64,000 bases of DNA from Verrucomicrobiales bacterium (GTDB taxonomy: Bacteria > Verrucomicrobiota > Verrucomicrobiia > Verrucomicrobiales > DEV007): positions 1 to 64,000 of the forward strand of contig JAKISY010000002.1 of assembly GCA_021648365.1 (NCBI GenBank), read 5' to 3'. Position numbers and translations under genes: made by a program. The notes beneath the pieces are model-generated. The model saw nothing but the letters and a program-made list of their open reading frames with translations, was not told where the DNA came from and did not search any database. This document shows, piece by piece, positions 28,898 to 37,273 of this stretch (position 1 is the stretch's first letter; each line of letters starts with the position of its first letter).

Positions 28898-29045
28898 GCC
28901 GTGCGAACTTGAGGTCACAGATTGTGACCTTAAAGGTGTTAGACTTCTTTAAGATCACAGATTGTGACCTTAAAGAGTCAGCTTCAAATCTATAAAACGA
29001 CGCCAGATCTGAATCTAGTAGAACTTTTCCGCAGCAGTTCCACAT
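28898..29045 (-). pseudogene. remnant of an ORF6N-domain protein
   Basis: The minus strand encodes GKVLLDSDLASFYRFEA, the conserved start of ORF6N (KilA-N-like) DNA-binding domains. A second conserved piece is recognisable in DNA: two copies of a segment coding for the LRSQIVTL motif (28917-28936 and 28952-28972 on the plus strand as TCACAGATTGTGACCTTAAAG). The parts are out of order and shortened, so this is debris of a phage- or integron-type gene. Confidence 0.55.
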
Positions 29046-29199
29046 TTCACGCGGGGTGATTTTCGGCTGTTTGTGTCCCGCCTCAAGCTTCTTTAAAATC
29101 CAGCGGATGAAACTGCGACCTTTGTTCAGAGAGGTAAATACTGAGCTTTAAAGCTAGTTTGCGAGAGCTATTTAATTTCACAATTTTTTGAATCATGTT

Positions 29200-29377
29200 C
29201 TTAACGAAACATAGTATATTTAGCTCGTATTTATCAGGCTGCGAGCGCGCCTTTAGAGTAACTGTTGGCACTTACGTGCTCGCAAGTAAAAGGCGTTAAG
29301 ATTTCACCTACTAAAATGTTAAAGAACAAGCTTGGCAGAACCGAAGGCGGTGGAAATGCGGAATGTAGCACGTAGCT
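29200..29377 (-). ncRNA. candidate type V-B tracrRNA
   Basis: Immediately downstream of cas2 on the same strand is a folded, gene-free segment. Read on the minus strand, a stem CGCCTTT (29295-29289) / AAAGGCG (29254-29248) encloses TTGCGAGCACGTAAGTGCCAACAG. Alternative stems are GCGAGCAC/GCGCTCGC-like arms (29283-29276 with 29248-29241) and TCTTAACG/CGTTAAGA (29301-29294 with 29206-29199). Known Cas12b tracrRNAs have the same plan: an outer stem enclosing an AAGTGC-type element that pairs with the 3' end (..GCAC) of the CRISPR repeat. Here GTGCCAAC would pair with a repeat ending GTTGGCAC. The assignment rests on position and folding only. Confidence 0.35.
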
Positions 29378-29383
29378 GATGAT

Positions 29384-29412
29384 AAGATAAAGATTCATTA
29401 AACTTTTGGCAA
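29384..29412 (-). promoter_or_regulatory. promoter-like sequence for the ncRNA candidate
   Basis: On the minus strand TTGCCA (29412-29407), a 17-bp spacer and TATCTT (29389-29384) fit a sigma-70 promoter just after the cas2 stop. The 13-bp block CTTGCCAAAAGTT that includes the -35 box is repeated exactly upstream of cas12b (35687-35675). Confidence 0.45.
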
Positions 29413-29420
29413 GGAGAAAA

Positions 29421-29705
29421 TCAAATAATAGTGATTCGAGATCGCTCGGTGTAAGGTTGACCTAGAGCCACGATGCGGAAAGGGGAGTGCTCTGGACCTA
29501 ATGAGATGAACAGGATTTGGTCTTCATCGTGATTGATGATTTTTAGCAACGCGTGCTTTAGTTTCTCTATACGCAAATCATCTAAGGGGCATTCGAAAAC
29601 GGAATATTGGATGCGCGTTCCAAATGATTCACAAGTTTTTGCTACGAGTCGTAGCCGTTTTGGATCAGCAATGTCGTAAGAGACAAGGTAGCGGGTTCTA
29701 GGCAT
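29421..29705 (-). CDS. cas2: CRISPR-associated Cas2
   Basis: The 94-residue protein has the Cas2 ferredoxin-like fold: YLVSYDIADPKRLR at the start with the conserved Asp11, then GTRIQYSVFECPL and a closing strand. Cas2 dimers hold two Cas1 dimers in the spacer-integration complex. The gene follows cas4-cas1 by 17 bp and is the last protein gene of the operon. The ORF is intact. Confidence 0.93.
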   Translation of the reverse strand: MPRTRYLVSYDIADPKRLRLVAKTCESFGTRIQYSVFECPLDDLRIEKLKHALLKIINHDEDQILFISLGPEHSPFRIVALGQPYTERSRITII

Positions 29706-29722
29706 GAAAAAAAAATTTGAGG

Positions 29723-31381
29723 TTAGCGAGTGGTGAACCCATAGTAAGTTTTGGTCTCTCCACGCAGATAACGCCAGAGTTGCCTAACTTGCACGTCGAG
29801 CATTCGGCGGTAAGTCATTCGGTAGCCAAACTGTGGGTGCTTTACCTCTGTATCCATACGACGAAACCAAGCTCGCCAAAATTGCCGGCGTCCTTCGTTT
29901 GTAAGAAAGGTGCCACGTGAAGTTTGAGTGAAATCACTGAGTTCAAGTTCGTTGCGATTGAGCAAAGATATAACAACTGAATCAACAATGAGTGGGCGGA
30001 ATTCTTCCATGAGATCTAAGGCTAAAGCAGGTCGACCATAGCGAGGTTGGTGAAAAACTCCGATAAAAGGATCAAGCCCTACTGCGTGACAAATGCCGGT
30101 AAGTTCTTTGGCTAGGATTGAATAACCTTGAGATAGGAGGGAATTGACGGGGTCGCGCGGCGGCCTACGGTTGCGTTTTTCAAAGTTAAAATTTTCAAAA
30201 GCCGAGCCTTTTAGCATCGTGCCGAAATGGCTGAAATACTGAGCTGCTGCGTTGCCTTCTAATCCACGTAACTCATCGAGATCAGAAGCTCGCATTGTTT
30301 TGTCTCGTAAGTTTGCAAGTTGTTTGAGCGCAACATCGGGGGCTTGGCCATTTCGCATGAGCAAAACGCGCTGATTATTTATTTTTGCGCGGATGATTTC
30401 TCTCGCTAAAGCTAATCGATGTTCGGGTGAGTGAATTAGGCGAGCTTGTCCAAGTCGAGCATCTATTCCAGATGTAGGTAGTCCTGAAGTTAGCCCTAGA
30501 AACCGTCCTGCGGGCGAAAAATAGGCAACTGGAATGTCGTGCTCCAACATGGAGTGAAGTGCTTGGGTGCTGACTTGTATTCCTCCATAGAGATAAACAG
30601 CTTGTAATTGTTCAATGGGGTGTTTGGAGATGATTTTTGTATCTATTTTCACAGTGATTGCTCCAGCGCGTTTGCCTACGTAGGCTCGGGGTTCTTGTAA
30701 TATGAGGCTCTCTCCTTCATCGCCTGGCGGTCTCGGGGGTTCTTTTTCTTCGAGGGGAACATCTAATGCTCCGCTCCAAAAAGCGGATTCATTGGGGAGG
30801 CAAATGCAATAGGCTGAGCAGTGAAGGCAACGTGGGTCATCGAGAAGTGGGGGAGGGCATTCGGTTGATAGTGCCGTTAATCGAGCTTCAGTAATGAGGT
30901 TTCGACATTGTTCATAGAGTTGTTCTGTGAGTTCGATAGAAACGCGGCGACGTTCTTGTGCGTAATAAACCGAAGCTTTGGACGGAGCCATGCCATGCTC
31001 TCGCAGCAAGAGTGCATAGGCAGCTATTTGCAGAATGTCATTTCTTTTGGCAATACGTATGCCGTGCTCGTCTTTGCGTGAAGAGCCTTTTTTATAATCG
31101 AGTAGTTCGTGACCTGATTCCGTATCTTCAATGAGGTCAATCACTCCGACGATACCAAGAGTTTCACTAGAAAGGTGTAATGATCGGAGGGATGCGCGAT
31201 CGGAGAGGTCAAGGTCGTCTTTCCAAGAACTGGGTTTATCGACATTACGATGGGTTGATTTTCCTACTATGGTATCAGCGTTTTCAACAAAGAGATCTTC
31301 TACCCATTGATAGTAAAATAAACGCGGACAATAGGCATAGTTGTGAAGTCGTCGAACGGGGATGAGGGGTTGTTCGGACAT
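29723..31381 (-). CDS. cas4-cas1: Cas4-Cas1 fusion protein
   Basis: This 552-residue adaptation protein joins a Cas4 nuclease to Cas1. The Cas4 part (about 1-205) has Cys18 in YCPRLFYYQW, a PD-(D/E)xK core (GVIDLIE, LLDYKKG), QIAAYALLL, and C-terminal cysteines CPPPLLDDPRCLHCSAYC for the iron-sulfur cluster. The Cas1 part (about 235-552) keeps Glu375 in RGLEGNAAAQYF, His444 in GVFHQPRYG and Asp456 in ALDLMEEFRP. Cas4 trims prespacers and selects PAM; Cas1 integrates them. The fusion is characteristic of subtypes V-B and I-G(U), and the neighbouring effector decides for V-B. It is 20 bp downstream of cas12b. Confidence 0.95.
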   Translation of the reverse strand: MSEQPLIPVRRLHNYAYCPRLFYYQWVEDLFVENADTIVGKSTHRNVDKPSSWKDDLDLSDRASLRSLHLSSETLGIVGVIDLIEDTESGHELLDYKKGSSRKDEHGIRIAKRNDILQIAAYALLLREHGMAPSKASVYYAQERRRVSIELTEQLYEQCRNLITEARLTALSTECPPPLLDDPRCLHCSAYCICLPNESAFWSGALDVPLEEKEPPRPPGDEGESLILQEPRAYVGKRAGAITVKIDTKIISKHPIEQLQAVYLYGGIQVSTQALHSMLEHDIPVAYFSPAGRFLGLTSGLPTSGIDARLGQARLIHSPEHRLALAREIIRAKINNQRVLLMRNGQAPDVALKQLANLRDKTMRASDLDELRGLEGNAAAQYFSHFGTMLKGSAFENFNFEKRNRRPPRDPVNSLLSQGYSILAKELTGICHAVGLDPFIGVFHQPRYGRPALALDLMEEFRPLIVDSVVISLLNRNELELSDFTQTSRGTFLTNEGRRQFWRAWFRRMDTEVKHPQFGYRMTYRRMLDVQVRQLWRYLRGETKTYYGFTTR

Positions 31382-31401
31382 GATGTGGGTTTATATTAGG
31401 A

Positions 31402-34400
31402 TTACATGGGGATATCGTCAGTAAGATTCTTTATCTTTAGTGTTTCATTGAAAATGGCGGTAACATTTGGGATCTTGAGTTTGTTTACAGTAGCCCAAGT
31501 TCCGTAGCTTGAGGCTAGCTGAAGTGTCTCGCCATCCTTCGTCTCTAAAGTAGCGGCATCTAGTTCTACCGTTAGCGGTGAGAGACCTAGATAAAAGAAA
31601 TTGGTATATTTTTTGGTGGCTATTTCCTTGCTGAACTCAGCGTTATTGTTTGCGGGAGTGATGGGGTGTTTTTTATCTAGAGCTGATTTCTCTCGGATAT
31701 TCTCTGTGCGAGGATAAATGGTATCTTTTGTTTTTACTGCTCGTATTTTGTGAATGTGCTCAAGCTTATCTGGTGCAGCAATGGCGCGGAGGCCGAGGTT
31801 ATGAGCGGCATTGATATCCGCTTGGCTGACTGGAAAATCTTTGCGTTCTTCATTCTTGCCAATGGTGGGGACGAAGAGCGGGCCTCCATCCATGGGGATA
31901 AGAAAGCGAAGTTGTGATTTATCTGGGTTTTCGCTTAGGATTCTTTTAATTTCGTTACCTAGGTAATGTTCTTCTTGGCTTGCGTCTTCATTGAGGAGTC
32001 GATTGAAAGCTGGGTGATCAAGGCGATTCTTGTTGATTTCGATAGCTCGGAAACCTGGGCGTGCGGTGATAGAGCAGAAGCGCGAACTAAAGCTAGCGGC
32101 GGTGGTGAGAACGGGGATGCCATAAGGTTCTACAAGCTCTTTGAGGGTTTCGGCTATGGCACGGTGCGACCACTGCATGAGTTTACGGTTTTCAAATCGG
32201 CTACGGTCGGAGCGGGTACGGTAGCGCATGAGATCCTCAATGACGATGAAGTCGGAGGTCGTCGCACCTGGGATTTTTTCATACTCGCCGTGAACGTAAT
32301 CCAGGCGAGTTGATTTTGGGACTTTGTTTGCGGTAAGCCTCAAACCGAGTGCCTGTGTGAGGATGAGGTGAGCGGTTTGCTTAACTCGTTGCTCTTTGAG
32401 GTTATCGAGTTTATCGAGAATTTCTTGAGCTGGCTCGGGAATACTTCCGCTTTGCCTGCCGAAACCGATTTTTTGCTCTACGCCCGCATCACGGTTGAGT
32501 TCGCGCTGGAGTGATACAATGCGTCTGCGGAGGTCGTCGAGTTGTTCGATGCGCGGAGCCGAAAGTCCACGTTGGGCTTTTATTTTAGCGCTTGATGATT
32601 CGTGTCGAGGTCGCTGAATTAGTTGATGAGGGGTGAATTTAACTTCTTCCCCTTCGGAGTTGGTTATTGTTGTAGGTGCTTGCTCTACAATATCCCAATC
32701 ATATTTTCTGAGGGGTAGAATCCGAGCTGTGAGTGTGATGAGGAATTCACGGAGATCTTTTTGTTCCTTTCTTATTTTAGCACTGAGAGCATCTTGCTGT
32801 TCTTTTGTTTGATAGTTGAGAGCCGCTGTGAGCCGTTCTTTTTGACGATCATTGAGATCGCTGGGATCTCGTTCGTTTATTTCAGGATCGCGTGCAAGCT
32901 GTAATATCCGATGCAGATTCGAGAGATTGTTTTGAATTTGCTTTGCTAGCTTGAGAAGGTCGTCATTTTGTTCTGGAAAATGAAGCGGGGTGTTTTCTTT
33001 AGCTTTCTTCTGTAGCCACTCTGCGGCGCATGCTGTATGAGCAATAAAGTCGAGGTATTCTTGGGTTTCTTCTGTTGAGGCAAGGCGACCTTTAATGCCG
33101 CCAAACTCTGGGAGGAAGGCGCAAGATTTGTCGTTACTGTTAGGGTTGGCCGGACGGAGGACTTTGCTACCTTCTCCGGGGAGGCGTAGCGTGCCACGAC
33201 GTGTGGGGTAAGCATACCACTGGTGATTGCCAGTGGTGCCGATGTGACGGCTGAAACGACGTTTGTTTTCTGGAACTAGGTTGAGAGAGTTAACGACGTG
33301 GAGCACGGTAAAGGCGGCAGCGGTTTTGAGACCTAAGTCAATGCTGGTGAGAGTGAATCCATTTTTGATGATATCGGTATTTTTCCACCATGGCTTCTTG
33401 AGTGCTTTTTTTGTGCTTGGCCAGTGAAGGTGAAGCAGATTGTCTTTGGTGCCATTGAATTGGTTTGCCCAGCGGCTGGATTTCCCGAGGGCGGTAGCGA
33501 TCCAGTCAGTTTCCAGTTTGGCTGGGAAGTTGAGTAGAAGCCGATCTGGGAGTTCATTTTCAGATGAGGATTTCCAATCGGGCATGAGTGCCACTGCCAG
33601 CGGATGCGGCTTAGCTGATATTTTTTTCACCTCAGGTTGCTTGAGTCCTAGACCTTTGAGTAGAGGCTGGAGGAGATTTCTATTCTCAGCACCCGTGAGA
33701 TTATCGCGGATGAGGCGAGGGGCGGAGTAACTGAATTCTATCCGTTTTGGAGTGTAGGTTTGGGTGTCCGATTCTTCACAATAGACGGTGGTGATCAATG
33801 AAGGGGTTTTGTCATTTTTACGTAGATCATCATTTTTGATGTTAGGATAGATGACTTTGGACGCTCCGCCTAGATCAGAAAGCATGATCGGGCGACGGGA
33901 TCGTTTGACGTGAGCTGGCGTGAGTTTGATATGTAAATTCTCCTTGAGGTCATCGCGTTGAGTTCTGAGTTCTTCGTATTGGATAAGGTCTCTGAGAATG
34001 TTGTGCGACCATTGATTTTTATTCCATTGAATGACTTCTTGTTCATCTAGCTCATGCCAATAAGAATGATATTGAGGATCAGCAAGAATATTGAAAAGAA
34101 GGACACTGCCGATATTTTTGTTTTTCTTTTGAAATGGGACAAGAATATTTTCTACGAGCTCTGAATGCGTCGCATTAGGATGGTTAACGAGATGATATTG
34201 ATAACGAGGTTTGAGTTGATCCCATCCTTTGATCGTCCCCCATCGGACTCCGTAGCCGAATTCATTGTCAGATCGTTCGATGAGTTTATCACGTAGAGCA
34301 GACCATTTCTCGAAACGCGGATCATCTTTGAAAGTGACCGGTTCATCTGGGTCATAAGGGGAACCAGTTCCTTTTTCGTAAAATGAAATATGGCTTTCGA

Positions 34401-35610
34401 TTTCGGCGAGTTGTTTCAAGCGTTCTTCGGTTTTTTGCTCGATCTGATTGAGGGTGAGCAGTGCTTGCTTAAACGCTGAAATGTCGAACTCGATCCAAGT
34501 AGGAGCGAAGTCCTCGTCAGTGGCGGCGAATTGGCGTGTGAAGCTTTTGAACACATAACCTCGTTCTCCCCGTGCCATGCTGATGGGGTCATCTCCTAGG
34601 CTGCTAAGACGTTTTTCTTTAGCTTCGATTTCTTCTTTCTTCTTGAGTTTTTCTTGCTGATTCTCAGAGAGTTTTTTATCTGGGTCGACTTCTTTTTTTT
34701 CTTCCTTGGGTTCAGGGAAGGTGTCGCGCAGGCATAAGAATCTTTCGTCGTTTGGCGGCAAAAATTTGAAAAGGAGGTAGGCGTAGAGGCGATTTTTCTC
34801 AGCACCTTTTGCGGATGCTCCGTTGAAGTGGTCAAGTGTGAGTTCACTAGTATCAAGGTCGTTAATTTCTTTTAACCAAGAATCGTGCTGAGTAGGGTTG
34901 ATTATTTTTTCACTCAATAAATGAGCCAAGTATTCGGTGAGTTTTTTAACAACGATTTCACCTTTGTAGGGTTCGGCGTCTTTGCTTAGGTTCGCAAAGT
35001 GGTGGAGTTTGTACTCGGAGCGGATCTTTTGTGGTGCTGTAGGATCGGCGGAGTGAAGGATGCGTGGCAGGTCATTTTTTGCCTGTTTGCGTTGAAGGAT
35101 CAGGGCATTACGTGGGAAGTTCGCCTTACTATTCGGATTACAGAAATTGGGTAAATAGCTACGACCTCCTTGTTGAATTGAGGATTCTCCGCCGAGATCT
35201 GTAAGAAGTGCCTCAAGCGCGAGTTGAAGCTTCTTATCCGACCCTTCAACACGATCGATAAGTATGTTACATGCGTCATCAAAGCTAGTATCTGACTTGA
35301 TGAGATCAGGGAGGTGAGATGAAAGAGACTCTCTAAACCCAGGTCCCTTTCCCCCAAATCTGTAAGAGTGCTCTTTCCAAGAATCTTTGACTCGAAGGTA
35401 AAGGTTTTCCAGCGCTTTTATTTCAGAACCTTTGGCGCAAGCAGCAAAACAACAGAGGTAATAGTTGATGGCTGAGTGATGAATGCACAGGTGATTAGAA
35501 ATGATTTTGTTCCATTGCTCTTCTGAGAGAGTGCCAGTGCGTTCGTGTTTCTTGTCAGTGACCCAGTGGGCAGCTGTGATTCTTCCTTGATAAGTGCGGT
35601 TGATGGACAT
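31402..35610 (-). CDS. cas12b: Cas12b (C2c1) effector nuclease, long variant
   Basis: The 1402-residue protein is the single RNA-guided effector of a type V-B system. The split RuvC site is complete: Asp758 in TSIDLGLKTAAAF, Glu1125 in VIEDLMRYRTRSDR followed by LMQWSHR, and Asp1265 in ADINAAHNLGLRA. SSRFCSITARPG after RuvC-II matches the Cas12b Nuc-region arginine motif. The N-terminal half is the helical recognition lobe. Usual Cas12b proteins have about 1100-1300 residues; extra length here includes a Lys/Glu-rich coiled segment near residues 300-340. The gene leads the operon. Cas12b needs a tracrRNA and a crRNA; no array is visible nearby. Confidence 0.93.
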   Translation of the reverse strand: MSINRTYQGRITAAHWVTDKKHERTGTLSEEQWNKIISNHLCIHHSAINYYLCCFAACAKGSEIKALENLYLRVKDSWKEHSYRFGGKGPGFRESLSSHLPDLIKSDTSFDDACNILIDRVEGSDKKLQLALEALLTDLGGESSIQQGGRSYLPNFCNPNSKANFPRNALILQRKQAKNDLPRILHSADPTAPQKIRSEYKLHHFANLSKDAEPYKGEIVVKKLTEYLAHLLSEKIINPTQHDSWLKEINDLDTSELTLDHFNGASAKGAEKNRLYAYLLFKFLPPNDERFLCLRDTFPEPKEEKKEVDPDKKLSENQQEKLKKKEEIEAKEKRLSSLGDDPISMARGERGYVFKSFTRQFAATDEDFAPTWIEFDISAFKQALLTLNQIEQKTEERLKQLAEIESHISFYEKGTGSPYDPDEPVTFKDDPRFEKWSALRDKLIERSDNEFGYGVRWGTIKGWDQLKPRYQYHLVNHPNATHSELVENILVPFQKKNKNIGSVLLFNILADPQYHSYWHELDEQEVIQWNKNQWSHNILRDLIQYEELRTQRDDLKENLHIKLTPAHVKRSRRPIMLSDLGGASKVIYPNIKNDDLRKNDKTPSLITTVYCEESDTQTYTPKRIEFSYSAPRLIRDNLTGAENRNLLQPLLKGLGLKQPEVKKISAKPHPLAVALMPDWKSSSENELPDRLLLNFPAKLETDWIATALGKSSRWANQFNGTKDNLLHLHWPSTKKALKKPWWKNTDIIKNGFTLTSIDLGLKTAAAFTVLHVVNSLNLVPENKRRFSRHIGTTGNHQWYAYPTRRGTLRLPGEGSKVLRPANPNSNDKSCAFLPEFGGIKGRLASTEETQEYLDFIAHTACAAEWLQKKAKENTPLHFPEQNDDLLKLAKQIQNNLSNLHRILQLARDPEINERDPSDLNDRQKERLTAALNYQTKEQQDALSAKIRKEQKDLREFLITLTARILPLRKYDWDIVEQAPTTITNSEGEEVKFTPHQLIQRPRHESSSAKIKAQRGLSAPRIEQLDDLRRRIVSLQRELNRDAGVEQKIGFGRQSGSIPEPAQEILDKLDNLKEQRVKQTAHLILTQALGLRLTANKVPKSTRLDYVHGEYEKIPGATTSDFIVIEDLMRYRTRSDRSRFENRKLMQWSHRAIAETLKELVEPYGIPVLTTAASFSSRFCSITARPGFRAIEINKNRLDHPAFNRLLNEDASQEEHYLGNEIKRILSENPDKSQLRFLIPMDGGPLFVPTIGKNEERKDFPVSQADINAAHNLGLRAIAAPDKLEHIHKIRAVKTKDTIYPRTENIREKSALDKKHPITPANNNAEFSKEIATKKYTNFFYLGLSPLTVELDAATLETKDGETLQLASSYGTWATVNKLKIPNVTAIFNETLKIKNLTDDIPM

Positions 35611-35657
35611 GATGGTTTAGTAAAAAGTAGTTAAGCACGTAAAATGGCATTGGCGGG

Positions 35658-35686
35658 ATAGTGAAAGAAAATCGAACTTTTGGCAA
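35658..35686 (-). promoter_or_regulatory. putative cas operon promoter
   Basis: On the minus strand TTGCCA (35686-35681), a 17-bp spacer and a weak CACTAT -10 precede cas12b by about 48 bp. The -35 region lies in CTTGCCAAAAGTT, identical to the block before the ncRNA candidate. The weak -10 suggests low or regulated expression. Confidence 0.35.
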
Positions 35687-35770
35687 GATTCTATTTCTAT
35701 CATTTGGGGTTGGACGTACACGGGGGGAGGGGGAGGATTAATTGTGAATTGTGAATTGGAATGTAATGAT

Positions 35771-36218
35771 GATAGCTGGCGGGTATTATCCGAAGGCAAT
35801 GATGATTGTCGATTAGCGATTGATGATTTTTGATGGGAGGAGAATATGGAACAGCTTTGTAAGCTGTGGAGGGAATTGTAGGGCGGGGGCTTCCCTTGCA
35901 TAAGGAGGATGGATTCGTTGCTTTTGATTTTTGAATCGTCTTGATCTGCTGGCAAAGCGATGTCATATTGCATTCATGAAGACGCTGACAATACGGGGAT
36001 TACCCGATGAAGCGCATGCGAGTTTGAAGGGGTGGGCGAGGAAAAATCGCCGTAGCTTAAATCAAGAAATGATTGCAGAGTTGGCTCGCGAAATTGAGGC
36101 AGAGGGGCGGCGTGAACGGGTGGAGCAGATTATAGCCTCTGCTGATAAGTTCCGAGCAGGGTTGAAGCGCGCTTTGAGTGCAGAAGAAATTCATGAAATT
36201 ATCGAGGACGGCAGGGAT
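35771..36218. repeat. about 450-bp direct repeat, left copy (includes vapB 1)
   Basis: This segment is colinear with 37274-37722 at an offset of about 1503-1504 bp. It comprises a family B composite repeat (GATAGCTGGCGGGTATTATC..., GGAACAGCTTTGTAAGCTG...), the promoter region with ATGGATTCGTTGCTTTTGATTTTT, and the vapB gene itself. The two copies bracket the HNH gene. Confidence 0.85.
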
Positions 36219-36221
36219 TGA
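35976..36221 (+). CDS. ribbon-helix-helix antitoxin (VapB/FitA-like), solitary
   Basis: The 81-residue protein starts with the ribbon strand MKTLTIRGLPDEAH, followed by two helices (RKNRRSLNQEMIAELAREIE), the pattern of Arc-type antitoxins that bind DNA as dimers and block a PIN toxin with the C-terminal part (residues 55-80). A near-copy lies at 37480. No PIN gene follows here; instead, after a 113-bp gap, comes the HNH gene. It may be an orphan antitoxin or may regulate the HNH gene. I start at ATG 35976 by comparison with the paralogue. Confidence 0.88.
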   Translation: MKTLTIRGLPDEAHASLKGWARKNRRSLNQEMIAELAREIEAEGRRERVEQIIASADKFRAGLKRALSAEEIHEIIEDGRD

Positions 36222-36340
36222 TTTTTCTCGAAACTGAAGGGAGGATTCGGTTGCTGGAGAAAAACTTGCCATCATTAGTAGCGCTAGAATGGCATCGGGA
36301 TCATGTTTTTGAGAATTAAACCAGATCTGTAAATTTGAAT

Positions 36341-37255
36341 ATGGAAACTCTTGAGTGCTATTTTGATAAACTCTACAACCTGCGAGTAGGGGTAGTTGGG
36401 CAAGGCGGTGATCGGCATGAACGTCCACATAAACCGGTGATGCTTTTGACGGTGTTGGATCTGATGGATGCTGGGGAGATCGGTCGCAATCGAATTGAGT
36501 GGAACGAACGCTTGCGGGAGCGATTTGCTCAAATATTTGAAGTGGTTCGATCATCCAATGACAAAGCGACGCCAGAGAATCCGTTTTTCTATCTGAGATC
36601 GGAAGGTTTTTGGAAGCATGTGGGGAAAGCTGGGAAAGAGGGCTTAGTTGAGGGGTTAAGTAATCCTCCTCGAAAACGAGAACTAGCTGAGGGAATTTTT
36701 CATGTGGAGTTGGAGACGGATTTTTATCATTTGCTTGAAGATAGAAAAAAACGGGAGCTGTTACGAGAGGCTTTGATTTCTCGATATTTTCCAAACAAGC
36801 AGGAAGCCTTGGCTGACCTAAATATCGAGCGACATCACAGGGCGGCCGAAATAGATCCGAAGGATGCGATCGCCCGCAGCGCGGCATTTAGAAAACTCAT
36901 CCTCGCGACCTACGATTATCAATGCGTGGCTTGTGGGATGCGGATCCGCTTGCCAAGTGGAATCACGATGGTCGATGCTGCTCATTTGATTCCGTTCGCG
37001 GTGTCTGCCAATGATCATCCGAGCAATGGTTTTACGCTGTGCAAAAATCATCATTGGGCTTTTGATCGTCATTTGATCACTCCGGATCAGGAAGGTCGAT
37101 GGCAGGTGTCGCCGAATTTGGAGTCTCGGAGGTCTAGCGGGGAAGCTGAGCTGTGTGCGCTGGCGGGGGAGCGTATGTTGCGGCCACAGGAAGAGCTCTT
37201 TGCTCCGAGTGTGGCAGCGATTGAGTGGCGGGCGGAGAGGCTGGTGGGAGTTTGA
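36341..37255 (+). CDS. HNH endonuclease with ScoMcrA-like N-terminal domain
   Basis: The product of about 304 residues has a C-terminal HNH nuclease (about 200-255): CVACG, MVDAAHLIPFAVSANDHPSNG, LCKNHHWAFDRHL. The N-terminal part (about 10-110) shows RPHKPVMLLTVLDLMDAG, RIEWNERLRERF and ENPFFYLRSEGFW, a pattern I know from the sulfur-binding domain of ScoMcrA-like type IV restriction enzymes, which read phosphorothioated DNA. Cleavage of modified foreign DNA is thus a reasonable inference, but specificity is untested. A TTG six bases upstream could also start it. It sits between two copies of a vapB-containing repeat, 0.7 kb from cas12b. Confidence 0.82.
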   Translation: METLECYFDKLYNLRVGVVGQGGDRHERPHKPVMLLTVLDLMDAGEIGRNRIEWNERLRERFAQIFEVVRSSNDKATPENPFFYLRSEGFWKHVGKAGKEGLVEGLSNPPRKRELAEGIFHVELETDFYHLLEDRKKRELLREALISRYFPNKQEALADLNIERHHRAAEIDPKDAIARSAAFRKLILATYDYQCVACGMRIRLPSGITMVDAAHLIPFAVSANDHPSNGFTLCKNHHWAFDRHLITPDQEGRWQVSPNLESRRSSGEAELCALAGERMLRPQEELFAPSVAAIEWRAERLVGV

Positions 37256-37273
37256 ATTATGAATCGGAATGAA

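Noticed and set aside
29083..29271. 62-residue minus-strand frame overlapping the ncRNA candidate
   Set aside because: It has no recognisable motif or ribosome binding site and coincides with strongly folded sequence, so an RNA reading is preferred.
36222..36334. Possible vapC remnant between vapB 1 and the HNH gene
   Set aside because: A frame reading SLVALEWHRDHVFEN exists but shows no PIN motif.
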